64,000 nucleotides of DNA from Lateolabrax maculatus. Taxonomy: Eukaryota; Chordata; Actinopteri; Acropomatiformes; Lateolabracidae. Shown here one piece after another: positions 49,301 to 61,300 of this stretch; the stretch's first letter is position 1, and each line of letters opens with the position of its first letter. Position numbers and translations under genes: made by a program. Where the stretch lies: contig CM062200.1 of the NCBI GenBank assembly GCA_031216445.1, forward strand, positions 4,787,501 through 4,851,500, in the 5' to 3' direction. A model generated the notes under the pieces. That model ran no database searches. It was not told the origin of the DNA and was given only the letters and a program-made list of their open reading frames with translations.

Positions 49301-52300
49301 CTCTCGATCCTGCCATTTGGTGAAAGAGGCATGTATTATCTTAAAGCTTGCTGCTGGCAGGATAAATTAAACCCAGATTTGCATTTATGTGGGAATCCAG
49401 TCATGTTTGAAAATTGACACATAAAGGAAATGTCACAGTTTTGTTGCTCATTTGCTGCACCTTTTTATTGATTTTAACATTTTCTTTCTCCATCACTCTG
49501 GGTTTGTAATCACCTCTACCCTTTTTAAATAAAGGGCTGTTCTGAATCAGCATGAGCATTATATTGCACCTCATCTATTGAAGAAATATCCTTTTGATAC
49601 ACTATTGTTAAGTGCTCTTTCTCTCTCGGCTATGCATTATGAAGACCACACTATTACCAGGTTCTGTAGTTTTAGACTTGCTGTCATTTCTCACTACTCT
49701 GTAGTTTCAAGTAATTGTTTCCGGGCATTCAGCTTCTGCTCTTAATGCTTGAAATTTTAAAAAGACTACTGCCTGTTTTCCAATGTGTTCCTGTTCCTGT
49801 TTCCTGTTATTCAGACTGAATTTCCTGTATCTTAACTGCCACCCAAATCCTCAGTCCTCCATTATGTAATCACACAGCATACCCTGCACAGTTGAAAAAG
49901 CCACGGGTGATATTTTGAATACAAAAAAGGATATGCTTTGTATGACCATGGCTTTTTGGTTTTGCTCATTATAGTGACATTTAAAGCAGATATTCTGAAG
50001 GGCTATATTGTTATGATTAGTGTAACCAGGCCAAAACTGTTTGTGTAAGTGGCAGGGGACACTAAATATATTAACCTTTTGGAAACTTTTTCCATTATAT
50101 AGTCTAGCATTTTCTGCACTATATGTCTCCTGCCATTGAGATTTCAACACAATACAGGTTTTTGAAAAAAAAACTCTTAACTTTCTTTTATTATTCACGC
50201 ACAGATCTGCTGATGCTTTTTAGAGGTGAACCTTAGTGAATCCAGTAGAATTCATACTCAGCCAAGCTGTATCTCCTCCTGTTATTTCTGTTATCTTCTT
50301 TTAAATGCATATGCATAACGTGTTTCACTGTGTACATTACAGCTGCACGTCAGGTGATAAGACAGTATCCCTGTTTCATTAAAACACTTTCTAATCTAAG
50401 CATTGAATGTATCAAAAAAAGAGGCAGTGAAAAGGCTGCGTCTCCCCTTTTCACCAGACCTGGTTTCCCAACATTAATACTTTTTTGTGTTAAAAATCTC
50501 ACACCAAGGTTTCCGTTAATTTGTCAAATTATCTGACAGGTTACAAAAATAACAGTGTGCATCATTAGATGCTCCTAACAGGCAATGTGACTAGGCACTG
50601 TCAAGTTGAGAAAAGGAAGGGTGAAACTGTTCTGCAGTAAATTACATTCTGTTAAACTTGGTGCACTTATGGCTGTGTAAGTGTGTTCATAGATCAATTT
50701 TGATTGTCAGCACTAACCAAGTCATCCTATATTAATGTTCATTTGTTATTCTGTATTCTTGGAAAGCTTTGTATCGCTCTATCTCACCCTAAATTAACCT
50801 GAGCAGATGATATGTTCCAGTTAGATGAGGCTGAGGAGGTAAAGGCCAGTCACTGCTCTATGGTTGTATGAGTGGTTGTTAGCGGTGAGGCGACTCCTGC
50901 CTACCAGTCTGCTTCTTGAACACCCCCTTTTAAGTTTTTCCGGTGCCATACAACATCCACTACCCTTTATATGGGGTGGCGGCAATGAAGAGCACAAAAG
51001 GCTTAGTAAGTCTGCCTTTGTGTCTCTGTCAGCATGTTGGTCCACCTGTTTTCCTCCGCCAGCCATTCCTCTCTCACCTGAGGAAGTCATCCTGCTGGGT
51101 TGGGTGTGGACCCCTGTCTGTCTCCGTTTCACAGGAAACCGTGCAGATAGTTAAAAGGATCTTTGGCTATATGATGACATGGCAAGTCTGTCAGACTCTG
51201 TCATGTAGTAACCGTTGATTACCGTCCACAAGACAGACCAAAGTGTGTGTCTCTGGGTGTGTGCAGCTTGAACGTACGCACTAACTCTGGTCCTGATGCC
51301 TAACTGTACCTATCCCCCTCTACTCTTTATAATAGGCAATGCTTTTTGCTTTGTAGCTAACCCCACCTGGGGATCACAAAGGGATTGTAAAACCACACTT
51401 TTTTTTTTCTTTTCTTTGTTTATTTCTACAGCATAACATTACTTTACCCCTCTGTGCTGAAAGTCTTAATAACTGTTTTCTCCCATTATCAAGGCTCACC
51501 TGTAAGCCAGCTTTTAGAAACATTGCTGCATTGTCAGCCCACAAACAGAAATGACGTATCTGCGCTAAGAATGGCTGTATAACTCTGCTTTAAAGGTGCC
51601 TCTGTCATTAAAGCTGTGATGTTTGATACATTCCCAAATTTGTGTCTAAAGGTAAACTGCATTTTGTGTTTCCTCCCCATGAACATTTTTTGCCATGTGA
51701 CAAAGAAGACCTTGTATAATCATTCAGGTCCAATTCAGCAAAGACTCATGCTCCACTCATCCTATGAGTGCCTATGGCATTATCTACCTGCCCACATGCC
51801 TCCAACACAACAGCAATAAACACACAAAAAAGGTCTTGAATGGCAACACGTGTGTTTTACTCTGAACACCGTGAATGTCATCATACAGTTACTCATTCAA
51901 GCAGAAGGAAGTAACCACTGCTGTGTTCCCATTCATTTTACACCCACACAACTGTAATCAGTTGGGAGTGATGGACATCAGGGTGTGTGCCTATGAGTGG
52001 TTATACCCATATGTGTGTGTATTACTTTGTCTCAGTTAACAGATCCTGGGGATTAAACATTTCCGCTGTCTGTGCACTGGTAGTGGTACTGGGTGGGTGG
52101 GATGGGGGGTCTCCTGTACTTTTGCTCTTTCTTCTGCCTCTAGCCCTTTTATCTGTGTGCTTCTCTTGTAGTAATTGCTCATGAAGAGACAGGGTTGGTT
52201 GGGGAAGTGTGACTCCGATTTCACCACAATTTTTAATAGCACTTTACCTCTTTGAAATTGCTTTCTTTGTTTAAGACTGTGTTATATCCTTTATACAGTG

Positions 52301-54616
52301 TGCTGTAAAGTTGACAAGAGGATGTATCTTTTAACTTCAGCTTTAAAGAGATGGACATGATAAGGACCAGTTGCATTGTCTTTCAGACATTATGTAGCCT
52401 AGTAAATTCTTTTTTTTAACTAAATAAACCTGCAAAATAACATTTTCAAATATTTATTTGGAAGTCTGTCAGCAATCTAGGCTAAGGCAGTGTCATTTTT
52501 AGGTTTGTGACTATCATTGCAGCTCAGCCCTAGGAACTCTGCCAGCACTTACTTTTCCCCATTCAGACACACTGGAAGCTGTTTCACGCCACATCCTGAC
52601 AGGAAGAATTTCTGTTACATTTACAGGACAGATGGTTGACAGCTCACTTCGAGAACCTATCGAGTCTAACTGGTCGCCTTTCCACTTGAGGGGATAGCGA
52701 GAGAGGTGAAGGGATGCAGAGAATATAGCAGAAAGAAGGATGAGTCTCGGGGGTTGAGCTCTAGCAGTGGAGAAGGACAGACTCTGACTTTGTTACCCTG
52801 TTCACACAGTCTCATCCCATTTGCTCCAGCAAAAATGAGGATAAATTATTTACTCCTGCTGCTTTTTGCCACTGTTTACTGTCTGTTCCCTTGTGTTGGG
52901 TGTATCAGCAAATGTTCCACCTCCATACAAACATAGTTCAGTCTTTTCCTTATTGTGTTTCCTGTCACTCAAAAACAAAAACTGAAAACAAGGGGGTTAG
53001 TACGCTAGGAGTTGTCTTAAACTGACTTTATAGGCAGAAAAACCACAAATCTTCAACACCAGCCCAATGTGATGGTTGAAGAACACTCCCTCCCACTTCT
53101 GAGGCCAGTTCAGAGCAGACCCTTGATATTAACCTGGTATTTCCCATACATTGATTTATTTGTGTTGGCCCACCACAATATCAACATTGACCACCACATA
53201 TTGATTTTCTAAATATTTTTTTTACTATTTAAAATATTTTAAAGTCTAGTCTTAAAAATGTATTCACCCAGCTCCTCATTCTCTCTCTCTCTTTCCCTCT
53301 CTCCATCTCTCTCTCATGAACACCTCTGCACAAATTTGTCCAGATATTTTGTCTGATAAGTTAGTCTATGTTCTTAACACAACGTAACTGTCAGTCTCAG
53401 AAACCCAGCTCTTAAAAAAGTTATAAGCAAGCACGTAAGGATAACTATAAGCTGTGTTGTTGAGGTTAGCACTCGGTACATACGCACGCACTAACCTGAG
53501 CTGCATGTGTGTTATCAGAAGTCTAGTTTACAGAACATGCTGGCACGGTGAAAGGGAGGGAGAACAAAGATTCTGATTGAACAATGCAAAGCCTGTGTCA
53601 CTTTGTGTTTCAGTTTGTTGGCTCGGCAGGATATTTTCAGAAACAACTTTACCTTGGAGGAAAAGCAGACAGTATGAGACCTGTGTCCCAGCATGCCAGA
53701 ATAAAAAAGCAAAAACAAAGAGAAACTGAATAATCTGTTTTGTTGTAGTTTACCTACAGTATGGCAAAAGAATAGAAAGGATGTGTTTCTCATCAGATGG
53801 GTTATTTGTTTGGTATCCATTTATTTTTTTTAACCAAAAGACCTTTTGTCTTGTCTCAAGTTGTGAGTAACTGTAATCAAATACATGAATATCCAATGAT
53901 CTAATGACGATCCAGTGAAACCCAATAATTCTAAATGCAAACATTAAAAATCACAGCTGAGAGGTGATTTGCAGTGCGAGTCACGACAGGCATCTTCTGG
54001 TATTCCTAACAATGTAGCTTGTTGAAAGAGTTGAAAGAGTTTTTTTGCAATGTTGACATTAATAGGTAGTTGACCTTCATCCAGAATTTAAATGTCATAT
54101 CCTTATAAGGTAATGCTATGGATGAGTGGGGCAAACACTGGCTGCACACAGAACTACACTTCACTATGTGTCCGTCTTCTTCTGAGGTCCTCATCATTTT
54201 CATTTGAAAGGCTTGTTGAATGAGCCTGTCGAGATGAAGGGGTGGATTTTGTCATGGGTCACTGCCGCAAATACAAATCTGCCAGAAGGTGCTGATGGCT
54301 GTTGTCATGTTTCAGAGAACAGTGAGGGCCTTCAGGATCTTCAGGACTAGTCGTATCAGAGCAGTATTAAAGCTGACACACACACATTCACAGTCATTCC
54401 AGTCTCCTTGTGGTCAAACACAGCTGCGGACCAAAAATCCAAACACTCACATTCTCTCAAACGTACACACGGTCATGCACATGCTTCTTTTTTGACAGCA
54501 CCCAAACTGTTAAGAGCCTTTCAAACTGCATGTCATGTCAGTCACACCCTCACAGCTATTTGCAAATGCCCACTGATGGCGGAAAGGACTGTTTATTTCT
54601 CTTTAAACAAGTGACC

Positions 54617-54660
<44 letters not shown>

Positions 54661-57600
54661 CCTAGCTCTATGTATTCAGCTTTCACTGATATGTTTTCCC
54701 ACAGTTTGTGAGACTGAATAGAAAGCAGTCAAGTGTATGCGCAGTTACTGGTATCAGGAACTGGAGTGAAATGCCCTCATTAGTAAGAACGTTAACTTAT
54801 CAGGCTCAGACTAGAGATATGGCTGGCCAGCACTCCAACAAAGGAATTTGTCTTGTTTGCATAGTTGATATGTTTACAGTGGAGTGAAAATGAATGTGTC
54901 AGCCAGCATGGCCCAATGTCTAGATCAGTGATCAGGCGAATGATACCAACCCACTTTCTATAAATGAGGATTAAAATGCAAAACTCAGCCATTTCACTGA
55001 AGGATTTAGCCAAGTCCAAAGATTCTGTAGTCTAATTTTCTAATGGTGTAACGCATATTTTGACTGTGGCAACTTTATGAAAGAAGGCCTGGGGTCATAA
55101 GTGTTAGGTGCTCTTTCTGTGACTTTAAATAAACATACTCTGTAATGAAATATCGCTTTGTGAGAGAGGGTCTTTTGATCCTTAAGATTTGCTGCCATCT
55201 AAGAGTTTGGCTTGTAATCCGAGTCCTCCCTCACACTAGGAGGCACTGTGGCCTGGTCGCGATGCAGCATTAATGATGAACATAGTGATGTGATCCGACA
55301 CACAGGGCATGCACAATGAGCTATGGCATCACTTCTAAACACAGGGACACATATTCCCCCAGACCCCCTGCCTTAACGGCTTAAGACTTCTACACAGAAC
55401 AGGAATGGACAACGCTCATTTATCTTTAGTTGCGCACCAAAAACTTTTCTTTATGTTGTTTATGGAGGCAAAGCAGCAGCTGTCAATGCCTCCTTTGATC
55501 AGAGGAGTTGGAAGAAAAGCAGCATGTAAGAATAATCCTCTACTTCTAGCATTTTCTGTTCTTCTCCATTTCAAGCTTCATCCTCTTTTTGTTCCACCAA
55601 GCCTTCCCTCTCTTCGTGGCTCAGGCAGTGAGAGTATAGCATGCCTCTGCCCTGCAGTAAGCTTTCCCAGATCCTGCCCATATCTTCACAGGCAAAGGGA
55701 CTGATTAGGGCAGAGGTAATGTGGCTCTGCTCAGCATTAATTGGCTGATTAACATAAGGACAGTTTAGCACTTCACTGTCCCACACTCGGGCAATTAATC
55801 ACGAGAGATGCTGTGCCAGCTGAACTGCTGCCAACAGCTCTACACAGACCAATATAAAGAGAGGGAGAAGATGTGTGGGTTCAGTACACAGCTGAAAAGG
55901 AGACGTGATCCACTCTTTGGCCAGACAGAGTACTGCAGTCTCTACAGTGGTGCCCAGGAAAAAACGAAAGGAGTCTTCAGTGTAAAGCAGCAGAAAGGTG
56001 CAGTTCTGGTATTTAGAAGTTTGAGTAGTTTCAACTTGATTCTCGACACATGCATGAGTTACTGTGCATACATGGAAACGTGGACTATTCAGTTGTGAAA
56101 AGATGTCTGGATCATAGGTTGTGTTTCCCCCCTCCTTTTTTATTTTTTCTTGATTTCTTCTCTCATGAATTAAACAGTGCAAACAATTTGAGCTTTTCAT
56201 GTCTAATCACACCAGCTGATCCCCTGTCATTTCATCACATCAAAGGATCGCAGAGGGCGAGGAACCTTACACAACATCTGCCAGCTGTCCGTATGCAGCA
56301 TTCCAGACACAGACACATGTCTCCTGTTTTTATCTTTCACCTCCACTGCAGATAGTGTGAACTAAATATTGATATTTTCTCAGTGACAGAAATGAAGTGA
56401 TGGAGATGTTCTCAGTACTGTTTTATAACACTTAAGTGCCAAAATCCAGTTTCTAGTTGTATCTCTGTATAAAGCCCTAAAGGTATTTTGTATTCCGACC
56501 TTTTACAATTAATCCATGAGCTGCTAATGGATGAAAACTCTTTTTTTTTTTATCATCATTTGGTCTTGTCTGCATCATTTCATCTATATGTTTTTTGCAA
56601 GAGGAAGAGGAAGCCTAGACTTGTGTTTTTAGAGGGCTATTACTGACATGAGTTATTAGTTGCACAGGTTAACATACAATGAGTTGTGCTGCTGATGCAT
56701 TTTATGTAACAATTAAAATCCATTTTGCATGTATAGCTGAATCTACATCATGGCTATATATATCTCTAATTGTTTATATTACCAGCTAAAAAAAACACCA
56801 CCCATCCATCTCTAATTACAATACACACTGTTTCCTCATTGTCTGTGTTCAGCCTCCTGTCTCTACACTTGAAGTTATCTTATGTTTCCTCCTTTCTAAG
56901 TTAATCTTCCTGCTTCCCCATTGCTTCATTTACTTGCCTTCGCGTCATTACGTCTTCTATAAGTTCTGACTTTTTTGCTATTAGCACCTCTGTCCTCCAC
57001 ACAGACACGCAAACAGGTTCTTGCCAACAGTTTAATAAGTACTTTGAAAGTGTATAACCGGTTTTTCAGGGATGCAGTGTAAAATAACAGCATTGCTTAC
57101 ATAACTCCAAGACTATTCATTTGACTCAAGAAACATCAATAGCATTTCTGTGACAGAACAGCAGTCCCACTTGTACCGCTGAAACACCTTGAAATAACCT
57201 TAATCTGCCATACCAGCATTTTTGTGTTGTGACTAGTCAGGTTGCATGCCCTATCTGTTTTGATCCATTTGATTTCTTTCATTTGACTTCAAAACATTGT
57301 GATTGTCTGCCAGAGCCATTGAATTGACTTCTGAGGAACGCCTAATCTATGTAAATCTCCGGCTGCTTGTTTGTCAAGTGGTTGATCAGAGACAGTTCAC
57401 AGTTGGTGTTGAAGGGCTCTTTGAGAGCTCTCGTGCTTTTTTTAAGTACACTTGGCTCGCATGCATTGGAGCACCACCCCACCCCTGTGGATGTTTGAGT
57501 CTTCCATTCAACTCCAGGGTGCAAACAGGTGACATTCTGACAAGTGACGACTTGGTCTTTTTTGCTGGGTTTAGCCCGTGCACCTGGGTTTCCCTCAGCA

Positions 57601-58247
57601 GAGCGAGAAAGATACGCTGTTTAGGCCAGCTGATGTTTCTGTGAGCCAAAGCCATACAGCTGCTCAGCCGTGTGTGTTCTTGTGCCTGTGTTTAGGCACA
57701 CACTCTTGCCTCTCGAGTAAACACAGTAAATATACACAGTGTGTAGTTACTGTATCGCTGCACTTCCCATTGTTGTTTTTGCAGGCAGATCGGAGGTGTG
57801 GAGTTGGTAAGGCAACCCTTCTCCCATAGGGAGCACAAGGATTGGCTGGTGCACAATCCTAGTATAAGGTCATCAGTTGTTCAGTGTTCATTCTCCTTAA
57901 TTAAGTTGTTACACAAACCAACTCCACTGAGTGAAATGAAACATCTACAGACTTTGTCAAAACTACGCAGTCCTTCAACTCCTACTGCTTCCGTGTCACC
58001 ATAAATTATATTGTGATACAAAGCCAAGTTATCTTCTGTAGCTTCTACACAAGAATAGGAAATGCCTGCCTGCAGCCTGTTATCAATTGAGCCCTGGTGG
58101 TTGGCGGTGGCTCACGTTCTGTCTTTGATAGCTCGGAGGATCTGGCAGCTGAACACCCCCTCTCCCTTGCTTCTCACTTTGGTCTCGCCTGTTTTCCGTC
58201 CTCATCATCTGGCAGATAATTGTCCCTACAGTTATGGGTTTTGAATG

Positions 58248-58322
<75 letters not shown>

Positions 58323-61300
58323 CATAATTAAAAGCAGCAGCCAACTCTCCACAACTTCCGGTTCAGTCCCTTTTCTGAACCTTTGTTTGTTTGCTGTAGG
58401 TACGCCACCTATCAAAAATGCCCCATTTTGCTCCACTGCTCAGCCTTGTCAGTGAGTGAATCATGAGTGAAGTGAACTGCACAGCTCACAAAAAAATACA
58501 GTAGCCAGCAATTTCATTTCAATTTCACCATTTCCATGGCGTGTCAGTGAGTGATGTGAGCAGAGCAACGTCGGGTTAAAAAATGAACAAATAAACAAAG
58601 GTCTGTTTGGATAAGCATCACAATGAAAACTAAATTAGAACATTGGTATACTGTTCATGCAGGTGCAGAGAGGCTGTCGACATCATGTCCAAACCTTCCT
58701 GCCACAGCTAGCCCTGCTGACACTCCTCTCTCTACAGATGCCATTCAAAATACACAACACTAAATATTATGTTATGCAAACCTATGATAGGCTGTGTTAA
58801 GTGATCTATAATCTGTATTATAAAGAAAAAACATTAAAATATAATAAAACACATACCATTATAATACATTATTTTTATCAAGACTTTTATACATTTCATT
58901 ATATTATTCATTCATAGCACTATGATCTGAAATTAAGAAAGTTGTTATTGTTATTTTATTTATTAATCCATTTTTTAATGGGCCTATAAATCATAACAGA
59001 AACACTTCACATTATTAACAATATTATATTCAGCTTATCAATATTCACTTTTTATGTATTACGTTCAGAGTATTTTGGGGGTATGGTTGATTTTTATGAC
59101 ATTTTGATTAACTTAGCTTATTGGCATTTAGTAATGGCAATCTAAATATACTCTGGTGTACACTGGTCAGAAGTGCCCTGCTGGAGAGCTTGTTACTAGA
59201 TGCTATAACCACAGAATATTATGCCAGTTAATTACACAGTCAAGTTACTTCAACTCAAAGCATGTAAAGACCTGTCCATTTTAAACTGATGCTCTCTGAA
59301 CCAAACCTTCAGACCTACCTGTAGCAGCACACGTGCATGCACACAAAACACAAACGGCCCAATTATTTTAATGCCATCACTGTAACACATGGCGGTGTTG
59401 GGCGGAAATGATGACATGTGCTGAGAGGGCCACTGATGCGAACCAGATGAGGCACTCCGACTTAAAGGGCAGAGAGGGAGGAACACGAGCCGAAGTGGAC
59501 AAACTGTGAAATGGCAACACAGCACAGGCAGTGGGGTAGACTGAGTAACTCTGACATTCGCATCAAATCATCCGTATACACACACAGCAGGTTCATCCAA
59601 ACAATGGCTGCAGATCTTGTCTTTTGAAATGCTTTTCTCAGTCTGGAAAGTTCTTCTTTGTTTCTTCTCTTATTTACTGTACAGGTGCCTTTTATATGCT
59701 TGTGGGGGCACAATGCACAGAGCACTGTTAAGCACAGTATCTGGGTATTCTTTTTACATGTTGGATGATGTTATTGGAAACTAAGTGGATCCTTTTTTAT
59801 GTGAGCAGAGTTGCAGCGAGCTTGGCCCTGGGCCTGCCTGAGGCCTGGTTCGGCTCCGCTCTGCTCTGGCCTGGCCACAAAATGAATTTCTCTCTCATGC
59901 GGCCCCTGACCTCCTGACGCATTTCCTGACCCAGGAAATAGAATTAACACCTCTGCCTTGGCCTTGGGGTCCCACAGCCCCATACACAGCTGTGCATTAG
60001 CCTGGCCCAGTCCAGTCAGACGCAGCTAGATAGTGCTCCACTACAACTGAACCAAAGACAGAAAAGGGAAGCAGGAGATTTTCTTTGGAGCACATGGAGG
60101 GAGCTTATTCACTGCAAACTTTAATGTCTTTGGGTGCTTGAAGGGTTTTAGTGCTGCTGCAATTTCAGCAGCAACTGTAGCCAAATAAGGAGATATATTT
60201 ACCTACTTTTCTAACTGTTCACTGCTCTGTTTCTCATATAACTAATGCTAATTTTGTCTTAAAAACAGTACAAAATAGTAGCATAACTGCACTTTGACCA
60301 AAAGGTTGCTGTACTGCGTCATTATGATCCAATTTCTAGCTGGAAATCCTGAGGAGGTAGTTTGAAGTATTGTTGACCCCCTGCTCTGAGAGGTTTGGTG
60401 TTCCTCCCAAACTCCAAACCTCATCTAAGAAGGCCAAATTGTTATCAGACATGTTTGTCTTTTGTTGGTGCTTTGTATTTAGATCTTGGCTCCAAGTCCT
60501 AGTGGAGTATCGGGAGATATCTTGTGCATCAGACCTTAATGATGCAGCCCGCTCCCTAATGTTCTTCAAAATAAAAATCTATACCAAATGAAATGCAATG
60601 CAGTGCCTTCCACCAGAAGTTTTTTTAATAATATGGTGGCTTTCCGATGTCATGAGCGCAGTAAATCTGGGAACTGGGGTTTAAGAAGAGAAAAGTGGAT
60701 TATCTGTTTATTAGATATTTTATGTGAACCATATATCAGAAGGAATGGATCTTGATATTCTGTAGTCTAAGTGCTTTATCTGTTTTCTTCATTAGTCAAA
60801 GGCTCTTGCAGGCGAGCATATAGACACATCTATGTGCGTATGCCTGCTTACACACACACACACACAGATTACCCAGTTCCTGCATTTAAGCACCCCATGT
60901 GTTTGCATTTTAGTCACACATTGCCAATCTCATGGGAGCACTTTGAAGCATACTCCTCCAGAGCAGATCATAAAACAGGAGTATAAGTAGTTTTTCACAT
61001 AGTTGTATTCCAGAACACCCCCTACCAACACCACCACCACCCACCCAACAGCTCACTGCCTCCACCTTCCACCTCCAGTCCATTTACTCTCGAAGTGCAT
61101 GGTGAGCTTTTGGTTCAGAGACTTGCCTTAAGCGGCTCCCCTCACATTGTTTCTCTCCAGATGTTGCATAGAAAGACTCACGGGGGCAGCCGTTACGGAC
61201 GTCCTGTGATCATTATAGATTTATCAAGTTAATTAACATTTCCGTGAATGTTAACACAACCAACACGGAGAGTGTGCAGGCAGAGAGAAATACAAAATAT

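Larger units (their letters stand above)
45053..54619. other. Intron 4 segment, candidate regulatory blocks only
   Basis: A 152-codon minus frame (45786-45328) has no recognisable domain. Unique blocks at 45930-46410 and 49000-49400 are listed separately. A CT-rich tract lies at 53279-53316. No gene is supported. Confidence 0.55.

Noticed and set aside
58083..58436. 117-codon minus-strand frame with a long His-Thr run, and its + strand Val-Cys partner
   Set aside because: Both are translations of the (TG)36 array.
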